From assembly GCA_019637175.1 (NCBI GenBank), contig JAHBWD010000039.1:17524-81523 (forward strand): DNA of 64,000 nucleotides. The letters are read 5' to 3'. The translations under genes and the position numbers were made by a program. Positions 17,518 through 27,077 of the stretch are shown piece by piece. Position 1 is the first letter of the stretch. Every line of letters begins with the position of its first letter. The notes beneath the pieces were generated by a model that was not told where the DNA came from, searched no databases, and saw nothing but the letters and a program-made list of their open reading frames with translations. Source of the stretch: Labilithrix sp. (GTDB lineage Bacteria > Myxococcota_A > Polyangia > Polyangiales > Polyangiaceae).

Positions 17518-18012
17518 ATGATGGTTCGACGAAGCGCGGCGCTCGCGATCGCGACGCTGATCCTCGGATGTGAAGACAAACCCAAGGAGCCGCCGGCTCC
17601 GGCGGCGAGCGCGAGCGCGACGAGCTCGGTCGTGGTCGCACCGAGCGCGAGCCCGAGCGCGAGCGCCGACGCTCCGGTGCCGGTGCCGGACGCGATCGCC
17701 GCGCAGCACGTGCTCGTCGCCTACAAAGGCGCCGAGCGCGCGCCCAAGAGCGTGACGCGTTCGAAGGCCGACGCGAAGAAGCGCGCCGAAGAGGTCGCGG
17801 CCAAGGCGAAGTCAGGCGCCGACTTCTCGGCGCTCGTCGAGGAGTACTCCGACGATCCGGCGGCCAAGGAGCGGCGCGGAAGCCTCGGCAAGTTCACGCG
17901 CGACAAGATGGCCAAGCCGTTCAGCGACGCGGCCTTCGCCCTGAAGGTCGACGAGGTGAGCGACCCGGTCGAGACGCCGTTCGGCTTTCACGTCATCAAG
18001 CGCAACCAGTGA
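17518..18012 (+). CDS. PpiC-type (parvulin) peptidyl-prolyl isomerase lipoprotein
   Basis: 164 residues. Lipoprotein signal ending LILGC (Cys18), then a 40-residue Ala/Ser/Pro spacer and a minimal parvulin domain (about 60-164). Family landmarks are AQHVLVAYKG, the helix AKAKSGADFSALVEEYSDDP, GSLGKFTRDKMAKPFSDAAFAL and the closing TPFGFHVIKRNQ. It probably catalyses proline isomerisation in folding envelope proteins. There is no SurA-like chaperone domain, so it is a stand-alone catalytic unit tethered to a membrane. The tandem ATG ATG leaves two starts, three bases apart. The stop (TGA) directly abuts the convergent neighbour's stop (TGATCA). Confidence 0.88.
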   Translation: MMVRRSAALAIATLILGCEDKPKEPPAPAASASATSSVVVAPSASPSASADAPVPVPDAIAAQHVLVAYKGAERAPKSVTRSKADAKKRAEEVAAKAKSGADFSALVEEYSDDPAAKERRGSLGKFTRDKMAKPFSDAAFALKVDEVSDPVETPFGFHVIKRNQ

Positions 18013-18840
18013 TCAAAGGTTGACGAAGATCTGACAGGTCTCGAGCGAGACGCGATACGGGCTGTGGCGCTCGTAGTGACCCCGCGGAGCCTTCTTCACC
18101 GGCGTGCACGTCCCCTGGCACACGTGGCCGAGCGCGCACTCGTCGTCTTCGGTGCAGCGATCCGGCGAGCGCGGCGCGAGCGCGCAGACGGCCCCGTCGC
18201 AAGCGTCGCCGTCGAGGCAGGAGGCAGGACGCGTCCCGGTGCACGCTTCGCCGGCCGCCGCCGCAGGGACGCACTCGTCGATCGCGCACGTCCCGCTCGT
18301 GCACGGCGTCAGGTCGCTGCACTCGGCGTCGAGCGGACGCTTCGGCAGGTCGAGGAACGAACATGCGCTGGCCACCGACGTCGGCACGAAGAGCGTCGTG
18401 GTGAGCGAACCTCCCGGGAGCCACCACTTCGCGTCGCTCGTCGAGCAGCGCGAGAGGCGCGCTTCGATCGCGGACGCGCACCTCTCGATCTCGGCGTCCG
18501 TCACCTGCTGCGCGCGAAGGTACGTCACCGCGTGGTCTCTCACCCGCGCTTCGGTGTACTGCAAGCAGCTCGCGAAATCGATCGGGGTCATCCCCTTGGC
18601 CTGGCAGCACTTGTCGAAGATCGCGCAGTAGCGCTTCGCGACCGAGGCCCCGAGCTGCTCCGCGATCGACACCGACGGCGACGACGGGGGGACGGACGTC
18701 GGCACCGAGGTCGTCGTCGGCTGCGGCGTGACCGAGGCGCCGCCCGAGCTCCGCGAGGACGCGTCGATCTTTCCCCCGCACGCCGCCGCGATCACCGTGA
18801 GGAGAAGCGGCCACGCCCAATGTCTCGAGAGTCGCACCAC
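18013..18840 (-). CDS. Cys-rich lipoprotein of myxobacterial type, function unknown
   Basis: 275 residues. Lipoprotein signal ending IAAAC (Cys21), then a Ser/Thr/Pro linker to about 55. A helical region with paired cysteines follows (KRYCAIFDKCCQAKG), then a C-terminal half with closely spaced cysteines in C-x(4-6)-C patterns (CSDLTPCTSGTCAIDEC, CTEDDECALGHVCQGTC). This resembles small disulfide-rich domains of the Dickkopf/EGF-like style that are frequent in myxobacterial surface proteins. No enzyme motif. The gene abuts the PpiC gene end to end, and its promoter faces the GFA-like gene across 53 bases. Confidence 0.7.
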   Translation of the reverse strand: MVRLSRHWAWPLLLTVIAAACGGKIDASSRSSGGASVTPQPTTTSVPTSVPPSSPSVSIAEQLGASVAKRYCAIFDKCCQAKGMTPIDFASCLQYTEARVRDHAVTYLRAQQVTDAEIERCASAIEARLSRCSTSDAKWWLPGGSLTTTLFVPTSVASACSFLDLPKRPLDAECSDLTPCTSGTCAIDECVPAAAAGEACTGTRPASCLDGDACDGAVCALAPRSPDRCTEDDECALGHVCQGTCTPVKKAPRGHYERHSPYRVSLETCQIFVNL

Positions 18841-18893
18841 GGGATCCAGCGTACCGGAAGACGCGACCGACGGCGCATGCTACCGATCGCGCC

Positions 18894-19250
18894 ATGACCG
18901 AGCCGAAGACGTACACCGGCGGATGCCACTGCAAGAACGTCCGCTACGAGGTGAAGGCGACCCTCGACGGGATCATCACCTGCAACTGCTCCATCTGCGC
19001 GATGAAGGGGTTGCTCCTCACGTTCGTGCCCCGCGATGCGTTCAAGCTCCTCGCGGGCGAGGACGCCACGCAGGACTACCAGTTTCACCGGAAGACCATC
19101 CATCACCTGTTCTGCAAGACGTGCGGCGTCTCGTCGTATGCGCACGGCGAAGGGCCGAACGGACCGATGACGGCCATCAACGTGCGCTGCCTCGACGACG
19201 TCGACATCGGCGCCCTCGCGCTAAAACCCTTCGACGGCAAGAGCCGCTGA
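18894..19250 (+). CDS. GFA/CENP-V-family zinc protein
   Basis: 118 residues, cytoplasmic. The zinc-binding pattern of the GFA family is complete: GGCHCKNVRY (9-18), CNCSIC (about 31-36) and FCKTCG (about 72-77), ending in NVRCLDDVDI. The original member was described as glutathione-dependent formaldehyde-activating enzyme, but most members have no proven substrate. Their fold is shared with the centromere protein CENP-V. The start ATG is the only sensible one and lies 53 bases from the divergent Cys-rich lipoprotein gene. Confidence 0.88.
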   Translation: MTEPKTYTGGCHCKNVRYEVKATLDGIITCNCSICAMKGLLLTFVPRDAFKLLAGEDATQDYQFHRKTIHHLFCKTCGVSSYAHGEGPNGPMTAINVRCLDDVDIGALALKPFDGKSR

Positions 19251-19296
19251 TCGTCGCCGACGACGCCGTGAAGTGGGGCAGCCGCTCCCGAAAGAG

Positions 19297-20745
19297 CTAG
19301 AGCTTTCGCCCCTTCAGCAGATCGGCGAACGTCCCGAGCGACGCCGGGGCGTTCGCCTTTCCGCGCGCAGCCTCGAAGTCGGCGCGCTCCTCGGCGTCGC
19401 GCGCGCCCTTGATCGAGAGGCGCAGGCGGCCCTCGCCCGTCTCGAGCACCTTGGCGGTGACCTTGGTGCCCTCGGGGAACGTCTTGCGGAGATCGGTGCC
19501 GCGGGGAACGCCGAGCTCCGCGAGCGGGACGAGACCGCGGCCCGATCGGCCCTTCGAACCGTCGACCTGGACGAAGATGCCGTACGTCTCGATCCGCTCG
19601 ACGACGCCGCTGACGACCGCGCCGACCTTCACGGAGACGGAGGTGGCGACCGTGGTGCCGGGCTCGGCGCCGTCGGGCGCGGGGACGAGCGAGATCTTCT
19701 TCGCGCTGCGGTCGATCTTCTTGACGACGACGCGGATCTCTTCGCCCTCTTCGGCCTTCGCGCCCTTCGCGAGCTCGGAGACGTGAAGCAACCCCTCGAC
19801 GGCGGGCGCGAGGCGCACGAAGCGGCCGAACTCGGTGATGCGGACGACCGTGCCCGCGATGACGCGGCCCTCGGTGATGTCGAGCTCGGCCCAGGGATCG
19901 GCGGTGAGGGCCTTGAGCGAGAGCGTGATCTTCTTCGTCGGCGCGCCGGGCCGCGTGGGCGCGACCTCCTTGATCTCCTGCACCTGCACCTCGACGGTGT
20001 CGCCGGGCTTCAGCGCGTCGGCGACGGCGACGCTGCGATCGTGCGCGATCTCCGAGCGCGGGATGAGCCCCTCGACCCCGCCGAGATCGACGAACGCGCC
20101 GAAGTCGCGCACGCCGGTCACGCTCCCGCGGAGCACGGCGCCGACGACGATCTCGCTCATCGCGCGCGAGGCCGACTCGCTCGCTTCGCGGGCGAGCAGC
20201 GCGCGGCGCGAGAGCACCACGTTCTTGCCGCCGTCGCGAATGTCCGTGACGAGGAAGCGCAGCACCTGGCCGATGAGCGCCTTGGCGTCGGCGTCTTCGA
20301 TGCGGCGCGCGTCGACCTGCGACATCGGAACGAAGGCGCGCGTGCCGGCGATCTCGACCTCGAGCCCGCCCTTGTTGACGCCGGTGACCTTGCCCTCGAC
20401 GGCGAGCGAGGCCTCCTTCGCTTGCTCGAGCGCGGCGACGTTGCCCGGCTTGCCGAGCGACTTGCCGAGGCGGACGATCCCTTGCGCCTCGTTCACCTCG
20501 ACGACGTGCGCGGTGATCGCGTCGCCTTCCTTGACGGTGATCGATCCGTCGTGAGGGTCGCGCAGCTCGGCGGCCTCGAGGAACGCTTGCTGCTTTCCGT
20601 CGAGCTCCACGAAGACGGCGTCGCGTCCGACTTGCACGACGCGCGCTTCGAGCCTGTCGCCGACGCGGAAGCTTCGACGCTTGCGCGGCACGCTCGCTTC
20701 CTTTTCGAACATCGCCGCGAACGAATCCTGATCTTTGTCGCTCAT
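19297..20745 (-). CDS. Multi-S1-domain RNA-binding protein (ribosomal protein S1-like)
   Basis: 482 residues built from about five to six S1/OB repeats: about 25-90 (FRVGDRLEARVVQVG), 125-190 (VEGKVTGVNKGGLEVEIAG), 205-275 (LRGSVTGVRDFGAFVDLGGVEG), 295-360 (GTVVRITEFGRFVRLAPAVEG) and 380-455 (SGVVERIETYGIFVQVDG). The GAFV/GIFV and EGL(L/I) patterns are typical of RNA-contacting S1 repeats. Full-length ribosomal S1 is usually near 560 residues, so this is either a shortened S1 or a paralogue. It may bind mRNA at the ribosome or act as a separate translation or RNA-handling factor; context gives no further hint. Confidence 0.85.
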   Translation of the reverse strand: MSDKDQDSFAAMFEKEASVPRKRRSFRVGDRLEARVVQVGRDAVFVELDGKQQAFLEAAELRDPHDGSITVKEGDAITAHVVEVNEAQGIVRLGKSLGKPGNVAALEQAKEASLAVEGKVTGVNKGGLEVEIAGTRAFVPMSQVDARRIEDADAKALIGQVLRFLVTDIRDGGKNVVLSRRALLAREASESASRAMSEIVVGAVLRGSVTGVRDFGAFVDLGGVEGLIPRSEIAHDRSVAVADALKPGDTVEVQVQEIKEVAPTRPGAPTKKITLSLKALTADPWAELDITEGRVIAGTVVRITEFGRFVRLAPAVEGLLHVSELAKGAKAEEGEEIRVVVKKIDRSAKKISLVPAPDGAEPGTTVATSVSVKVGAVVSGVVERIETYGIFVQVDGSKGRSGRGLVPLAELGVPRGTDLRKTFPEGTKVTAKVLETGEGRLRLSIKGARDAEERADFEAARGKANAPASLGTFADLLKGRKL

Positions 20746-20834
20746 GAGGGCTGCCCGCTTCTAGCACGAGCCTCCGGCACGAACCCTGCACCTACATGTC
20801 TGGAAACAGGCGTACCTGCTCGGGGTTCGTTGAG

Positions 20835-21946
<1,112 letters not shown>

Positions 21947-21950
<4 letters not shown>

Positions 21951-23203
21951 TACGGCGCTGCCTCGTCGTCGCCGTGCTCGCTGCGTGCGACGGCGCGGAG
22001 ACGGCGTCGCCGTCGTGGCGCGCGGGCGGGGCGACGCGCGACCCGCGAGAGGAAGACGCGAGCGCTCCACCTCCGGCGCGGAGCGCGATCCATCACGTGC
22101 TCTCGACCGGACAGAGCCTCGCCGTCGGCGCCGGCGGCGAGCCCGCGCTCTCGCTGGCGCAGCCCTTCGCGAACCGCATGTTCGATCGCGGCGTCATGCC
22201 CGGCGGCGAAGACCTCCTTCGCTTCGTGCCGCTCGTCGAGGCGACCACCGAGACGATGTCGAGCAGCTTCGCGAACCTCGTCACGCAGCTCTCTCGCGCG
22301 CGCGGCCCGAGCCACGATCTGCTCGTCAGCGTGCACGGCGTCTCCGGCGCGCCCTATCGGCTCCTCGAGAAAGGGACGCCCGCCTACGCCGACGGCATCG
22401 CGCAGGTGAAGGCCGCGATCGCGATCGCGCGCGAACGCGACCTCGACTACGAGGTCACCGCGGTCACGACCGCGCACGGCGCGACCGATCACGTCGAGAA
22501 GAACGCGCGCTACGCCGAAGATCTCGCCGCGTGGCAGCGCGACTACGAGACCGACGTCAACGCGCTCACGGGGAAGAAGCGCGTGATCCCGCTCTTCCAG
22601 ACGCAGTACTCGAGCTTCACGATCTACGATCCGACGAGCTCGATCCCGATCGCGCAGCTCCGCGCGCACGTCGAAGGCCGAGGCCGGGTCGTCGTCGTCG
22701 CGCCGCGCTATCCGTTGATCTACGGGCCCGACGGCGTGCACCTCACGAACGAGGGCTATCGGCTGCTCGGCGAGTACCACGCCAAGGCCTATCAGCGCGT
22801 CGTCGTCGAGGCGGGCACGTGGGAGCCGCTCCGTCCGAAGCGCGTGACGCGCGACGGCGCGTCGATCACCGTCGAGATGATCGTCCCCGCGCCGCCGCTC
22901 GTGCTCGACACGACGCTCGCGTCGGATCCGGGCAACATGGGCTTCGAGTACGTCGACGACGGACCGACCCCGGCGATCGCCGGCGTCGCGCTGGCCGGTC
23001 CGACGACGGTGACGATCACGCTCGCGTCGGAGCCGACCGGCGCGAACAAGCGCCTCCGCTACGCGTACACCGGCGCGCTCGGCGCCAAGGCGGGCCTACG
23101 GAGCGGCGCGCGCGGCAACCTCCGCGACTCCGACGCGACGCCGTCGCGCCACGGCTTCGCGCTCTTCAACTGGTGCGTCCATTTCGACGAAGCGGTTCCG
23201 TGA
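21947..23203 (+). CDS. SGNH-type esterase lipoprotein (sialate O-acetylesterase-like)
   Basis: 418 residues starting with GTG inside the previous stop (GTGA). Lipoprotein signal MIRRCLVVAVLAAC (Cys14) with Asp at +2, a residue that holds lipoproteins in the inner membrane in E. coli; whether that rule applies here is unknown. The catalytic blocks fit the carbohydrate-esterase SGNH fold: LSTGQSLAVG (about 52-61, GQS nucleophile block) and YGPDGVHLTNEGY (about 261-273, Asp-x-x-His block). The C-terminal 150 residues form a beta-rich extra domain. A role in deacetylating an envelope or prey polysaccharide alongside the coupled peptidase-like protein is plausible but inferred. Confidence 0.75.
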
Positions 23204-23257
23204 CGAGCCGTGAGGCTCCAATGTGGGTTGTCTCACCGGTGGATCGAAGTTTCCCAG

Positions 23258-23284
23258 CGGCGAACACGGAAACGTCGCCGTTTT
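23258..23284 (+). terminator. Possible Rho-independent terminator after the esterase gene
   Basis: Inverted repeat CGGCGA (23258-23263) and TCGCCG (23275-23280) with an 11-base loop, directly followed by TTTT. It lies 55 bases after the esterase stop and before the next gene's ribosome site. The six-pair stem is short, so this is a moderate prediction. Confidence 0.4.
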
Positions 23285-23326
23285 GATGTCGATCCGCTCG
23301 GCCTCGATCGTGCACGACGCGAGGAC

Positions 23327-25525
23327 ATGAACGAGGTGTCGGCGCGAGCGCTCTCCGCCTCCGAGGCGAGGCCGCGCGCGCACGGCGGCAGCGCCGTCGC
23401 GGTGTTCTTCACCGCCGGGGTGTTCCTCAGCGCGCTGCTCCTCTTCCTCGTCGAGCCGATGCTCGGCAAGATGCTCTTGCCCGCGCTCGGCGGCTCGCCG
23501 CACGTCTGGAACACGTGCATGGCGTTCTTCCAGCTCGTGCTGCTCGCGGGCTACGCGTACGCACACTTCTCGGTGAGTCGGCTCGGCGTACGCGCGCAGG
23601 CGCTCGTCCACGCCGCGGTGCTCATCGCGCCGCTCTTGTTCCTCCCGCTCGCGCCTCTCGCGATCGAGACGAGCAGCCATGACGCGAGCGTGTGGCGCGT
23701 GGTGTCGATCCTCTTCCGCACGGCGTTCGTGCCCTTCTTCGTGCTGTCGACGAGCGGGCCCCTGCTCCAGCGCTGGTTTTCGTACGCCGCGCCGGGCAGA
23801 GATCCTTACGCGCTCTACGCGGCGAGCAACGCGGGGAGCCTCCTCGCGCTCGTCGCGTATCCGCTCCTCATCGAGCCGCTCATGCCGGTCGGCCTCCAGA
23901 ACCGCGCGTGGGCCGTCGCGTACATCGTCCTGGCGGCGCTGCTCGTCGCGTGCAGCCGCTACGCGAGGCACGCGCCCGCGCTCGAGGCGCGCGCGGCGAC
24001 GAGCACGCGCGTCCCGGCGAAGACGATCGCGACGTGGGTCGTCCTCTCGTTCGTGCCGGCGAGCCTCCTCCTCGGGACGACCCACTGGATCACGACCGAC
24101 GTGAGCCCCGCGCCCTTCCTCTGGGTCGTGCCGCTCGCGCTCTATCTCGCGACCTTCATCGTCGCGTTCGGCAAGTGGTCGGGCGTCATGCCCCGCTGGG
24201 CGGAGACCGCGCTCTACGGATCGGTGCTCTCGGTCGCGTTCCTCGTCGCGAGCCGCAAGGCGGGGATGACGGTGCCCTTCCACCTCGCGGCGTTCTTCCT
24301 CGTCGCGCTCGCGCTCCACGGCCGACTCTCGCGCACGAAGCCGGACGCGAGCCGCCTCACGCAGTTCTTCCTCTGGGTCTCCGTCGGCGGCGCGCTCGCG
24401 GGGCTCTTCAACACGTTCGCGGCGCCCGCGCTCCTTCGCAAGATCGACTTCTTCGCCGAGTACCCGCTGATGCTCGCGCTCGGCGCGGCCCTGGTGCCGG
24501 GCGGCTCGCCGAAGGCCTCGCTCGACGGCGTCGCGCGCGCGAGGCGCGTGCTCATCGTCGTGTGCGCCGTCGCGCTCGCGACGTTCGTCGCGCTCTACCT
24601 TCGACGCAACGTCGCCGGCGCCTACACCGCCGCGCTCCTCTTGCCGCTCCTCATCGTCGCGGCGACGCGCCGCGATCACGTCCGCTTCGGCGTCGCGATC
24701 GCCACGTTCGTGATCTTCGGCTCGACGAACATGCAGGGCACGACCACGTTCGTCGAGCGGACGCCGTTCGGGATCCTGCGCGTCGCCGCCTCCGGCGACG
24801 GGAGGATCCTCACGCACGGCACCACGGTGCACGGCGTCGAGTCCGACGGACGGAGAGACGCCGAGGGACGCCACCTCCCCGGCTCCTACTATCACCCCGA
24901 CGGCCCCGTCGGCTCGCTCCTCCGCGCGCGCGCCGATCGCGGGCTCGCGGGCGGGCGCGTCGCGGTCGTCGGGCTCGGCACGGGCTCGCTCGCGTACTAC
25001 GCGCAGCCGAGCGAGACGTGGGCCTACTACGAGATCGATCCGCTCGTGACGCAGGTCGCGCGCGACACCGCGTACTTCCACTTCCTCGACGAGTCGAAGG
25101 CTCGGGCGTCCGAGCACGTCCTCGGCGACGCGCGCCTGCGCCTCCAGCGCGAGCGCGATCACGGCCTCGAGATCCTCGTCGTCGACGCCTTCAGCTCCGA
25201 CGCGATCCCGACGCACATCCTCACGCGAGAGGCGTTCGCGCTCTACGCGACCAAGCTCGCCGAGCAGGGCGTCATCCTCGTGCACGTTTCGAACCGGCAC
25301 TACGCGCTCGCGCCGATCGTCGCGGCCGGCGGAGCGAGCGTCGGCCTCGACGCGTACGAGTGGTCGGACGCAGGCTCGGGCGATCGCTTCTCGACCGACT
25401 GGCTCGTGCTCGGGACCGACGCGGCGATCGCGCGGCTCGCGCTGCCCGAGACGTGGAAGCGGCGCGACGCGACCGCGGCGCCGTGGCGCGACGACTTCGC
25501 GAACCTGCTCGGCGTCATGAAGTAG
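23327..25525 (+). CDS. Membrane-fused spermidine-synthase-like protein
   Basis: 732 residues. I start at the ATG at 23327, preceded by GAGG six bases upstream; the frame is open earlier. The first 480 residues hold about 12 membrane helices (from FFTAGVFLSALLLFLVEPMLGKMLLPALGG onward). The last 240 form a Rossmann methyltransferase-like domain of spermidine-synthase type: VAVVGLGTGSLAYYA, YYEIDPLVTQVA, LGDARLRLQ and ILVVDAFSSDAIPTHILT. Such fusions are common in bacteria with large genomes. Whether they transfer aminopropyl groups is doubtful for many, because substrate residues diverge. The localisation is clearly inner membrane with the domain in the cytoplasm. Substrate unknown. Confidence 0.85.
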   Translation: MNEVSARALSASEARPRAHGGSAVAVFFTAGVFLSALLLFLVEPMLGKMLLPALGGSPHVWNTCMAFFQLVLLAGYAYAHFSVSRLGVRAQALVHAAVLIAPLLFLPLAPLAIETSSHDASVWRVVSILFRTAFVPFFVLSTSGPLLQRWFSYAAPGRDPYALYAASNAGSLLALVAYPLLIEPLMPVGLQNRAWAVAYIVLAALLVACSRYARHAPALEARAATSTRVPAKTIATWVVLSFVPASLLLGTTHWITTDVSPAPFLWVVPLALYLATFIVAFGKWSGVMPRWAETALYGSVLSVAFLVASRKAGMTVPFHLAAFFLVALALHGRLSRTKPDASRLTQFFLWVSVGGALAGLFNTFAAPALLRKIDFFAEYPLMLALGAALVPGGSPKASLDGVARARRVLIVVCAVALATFVALYLRRNVAGAYTAALLLPLLIVAATRRDHVRFGVAIATFVIFGSTNMQGTTTFVERTPFGILRVAASGDGRILTHGTTVHGVESDGRRDAEGRHLPGSYYHPDGPVGSLLRARADRGLAGGRVAVVGLGTGSLAYYAQPSETWAYYEIDPLVTQVARDTAYFHFLDESKARASEHVLGDARLRLQRERDHGLEILVVDAFSSDAIPTHILTREAFALYATKLAEQGVILVHVSNRHYALAPIVAAGGASVGLDAYEWSDAGSGDRFSTDWLVLGTDAAIARLALPETWKRRDATAAPWRDDFANLLGVMK

Positions 25526-25534
25526 AGTGCGGCC

Positions 25535-26386
25535 ATGATCGCGTTCTACGGCATGGGGCTGCTCGGCTCGGGGTTCGTCCGCGCGCTGCGCCGGCGGGGC
25601 GAAGAGGTTCGCGTCTGGAACCGAACGCACGCCAAGGCGACCGCGCTCGAGGCCGACGGCGCGCGCGCGTTCGCCGATCCCACCGAGGCTGCCGCGGGCG
25701 CGACGCGCATCCACCTCACGCTCTCCGACGACACCGCGGTCGACGACGTCCTCGAGCGCGCGCGCGCGGGCATGACGGAAGGCGTCCTCGTGATCGATCA
25801 CACGACGACGTCGACGCACGGCACGGTCGCGCGCGTCGCGCGCTGGAGCGAGCGCGGGATCCGATTTCTTCATGCGCCCGTCTTCATGGGACCGCAGCAA
25901 GCGCTCGAGTCGACCGGCTTGATGCTCGTGTCGGGCGACCGCGCGCTCGTCGAAGCGGCGCGGCCCGCGCTCTCGGCGATGACCGGAGCGCTCCACGATC
26001 TCGGTCCGCGGCCGGACGCGGCCGCCGCGTTCAAGCTCCTCGGAAATCTGTTCTTGATGTTCCTCACGACGGGGCTCGCCGACATGCTGGCGCTCGCGAA
26101 GGCGACGGGCGTCCCTCCCCATGAAGCGGCGACGCTCTTCGAGAAGTTCAATCCCGGCGCGACGGTGGGCGCGCGGATGAAGCGGATGCTCGACGCGAAG
26201 TTCGACGAGCCCTCGTGGGAGCTCTCGATGGCGCGGAAGGACGCGCGGATCATCCTCGAGGAGGCCGAACGCGCGGGCGTTCCCCTCGCCGTCCTGCCCG
26301 CCATCGCCGCGCGCATGGACGCCGCCATCGCCGAGGGCGACGGCGCTAAGGACTGGACGGTGCTCGCGAAAAACGTCGTCCGGTAG
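25535..26386 (+). CDS. NAD(P)-dependent 3-hydroxyisobutyrate-dehydrogenase-family enzyme
   Basis: 283 residues. N-terminal dinucleotide fold with GMGLLGSGF (6-14), an Arg-containing second strand (RVWNRTHAK) that suggests NADPH preference, and the family helix around the catalytic Lys (AFKLLGNLFLMF, Lys167). It matches the beta-hydroxyacid dehydrogenase group (HIBADH, GLYR, tartronate semialdehyde reductases). These cytoplasmic enzymes reduce or oxidise short beta-hydroxyacids or imines. Starts 10 bases after the spermidine-synthase-like gene, so the two are likely cotranscribed. The exact substrate cannot be read from sequence. Confidence 0.85.
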   Translation: MIAFYGMGLLGSGFVRALRRRGEEVRVWNRTHAKATALEADGARAFADPTEAAAGATRIHLTLSDDTAVDDVLERARAGMTEGVLVIDHTTTSTHGTVARVARWSERGIRFLHAPVFMGPQQALESTGLMLVSGDRALVEAARPALSAMTGALHDLGPRPDAAAAFKLLGNLFLMFLTTGLADMLALAKATGVPPHEAATLFEKFNPGATVGARMKRMLDAKFDEPSWELSMARKDARIILEEAERAGVPLAVLPAIAARMDAAIAEGDGAKDWTVLAKNVVR

Positions 26387-26453
26387 CGGGGCCGCGCCGG
26401 CGAGAACTTTTCGGGCGGTGGCGCGTCGGAAACCGGGCGATAGTGGGAGGCAC

Positions 26454-27077
26454 GTGAGCCCACACGGAGATCAGACCGTGACCGACGAGGTGCTCGTGGT
26501 CCGCTTCCAGAGCGGCGATCGGGCGGCGCTCGCCATGCTGGTGCGGAGGCATCAGTCCGGTCTCTACAACTTTGCGCTGCGCAACGTGCGCGAGCGGACG
26601 GCTGCCGAAGACATCGTGCAGGAGGCGTTCGTGCGCGTGGCGCAGAGCGCCGCCGACTTCAAGGCGGACGCGCGCTTCTCGACCTGGGTGTATACGATCG
26701 TGCGAAACCTCTGCATCGACCAGCTCCGCAAGGCCGCCCACCGGCGCCATCGGTCGCTCGACGAGGCGCGGAGGGGCGACGAAGGCGACGGGCCGACGCT
26801 CGGCGAGCAGACGGCGGACACCAAGTCTCACGCCGACGTCGAGCGGCAGGTCTCGGGCACGCAGCTCAAGGCGCGCATCGCCGCGGCGATCGACGATCTG
26901 CCCGAAGAGCAGCGCGAGGTCTACTTGATGCGCGAGCTCTCGAACCTGCGCTTCAAAGAGATCGCCGAGATCATCGGGATCCCCGAGAACACGGTGAAGA
27001 GCAGGATGCGCTACGCCCTCGAGCGCCTTCAAGCGGCGCTCAGCGACTTCGAAGAGCAAGCGAGGGCGCTCCGATGA
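26454..27077 (+). CDS. ECF-type RNA polymerase sigma factor
   Basis: 207 residues from a GTG at 26454 with GGGAGG just upstream; GTG at 26418 or 26478 are alternatives. Sigma region 2 is clear (LVRRHQSGLYNFALRNVR, DIVQEAFVRVAQ, FSTWVYTIVRNLCIDQLRK), and so is region 4 (LPEEQREVYLMRELSNLRFKEIAEIIGIPENTVKSRMRYAL). The next gene overlaps the stop by four bases (ATGA) and encodes a membrane anti-sigma factor with a zinc-finger motif. The sigma factor is therefore presumably held inactive until an envelope signal arrives. Its regulon is unknown. Confidence 0.93.
   Translation: MSPHGDQTVTDEVLVVRFQSGDRAALAMLVRRHQSGLYNFALRNVRERTAAEDIVQEAFVRVAQSAADFKADARFSTWVYTIVRNLCIDQLRKAAHRRHRSLDEARRGDEGDGPTLGEQTADTKSHADVERQVSGTQLKARIAAAIDDLPEEQREVYLMRELSNLRFKEIAEIIGIPENTVKSRMRYALERLQAALSDFEEQARALR

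Noticed and set aside
19289..19308. CGAAAG...CTTTCG inverted repeat at the 3' end of the S1-domain gene
   Set aside because: The six-pair stem overlaps the stop codon and has no T-run in either direction, so it is not convincing as a terminator.
23096..26122. 1008-codon minus-strand open frame
   Set aside because: Composed mostly of Arg, Glu and Asp, with no domain. It covers two clear plus-strand genes (spermidine-synthase-like and HIBADH-like).
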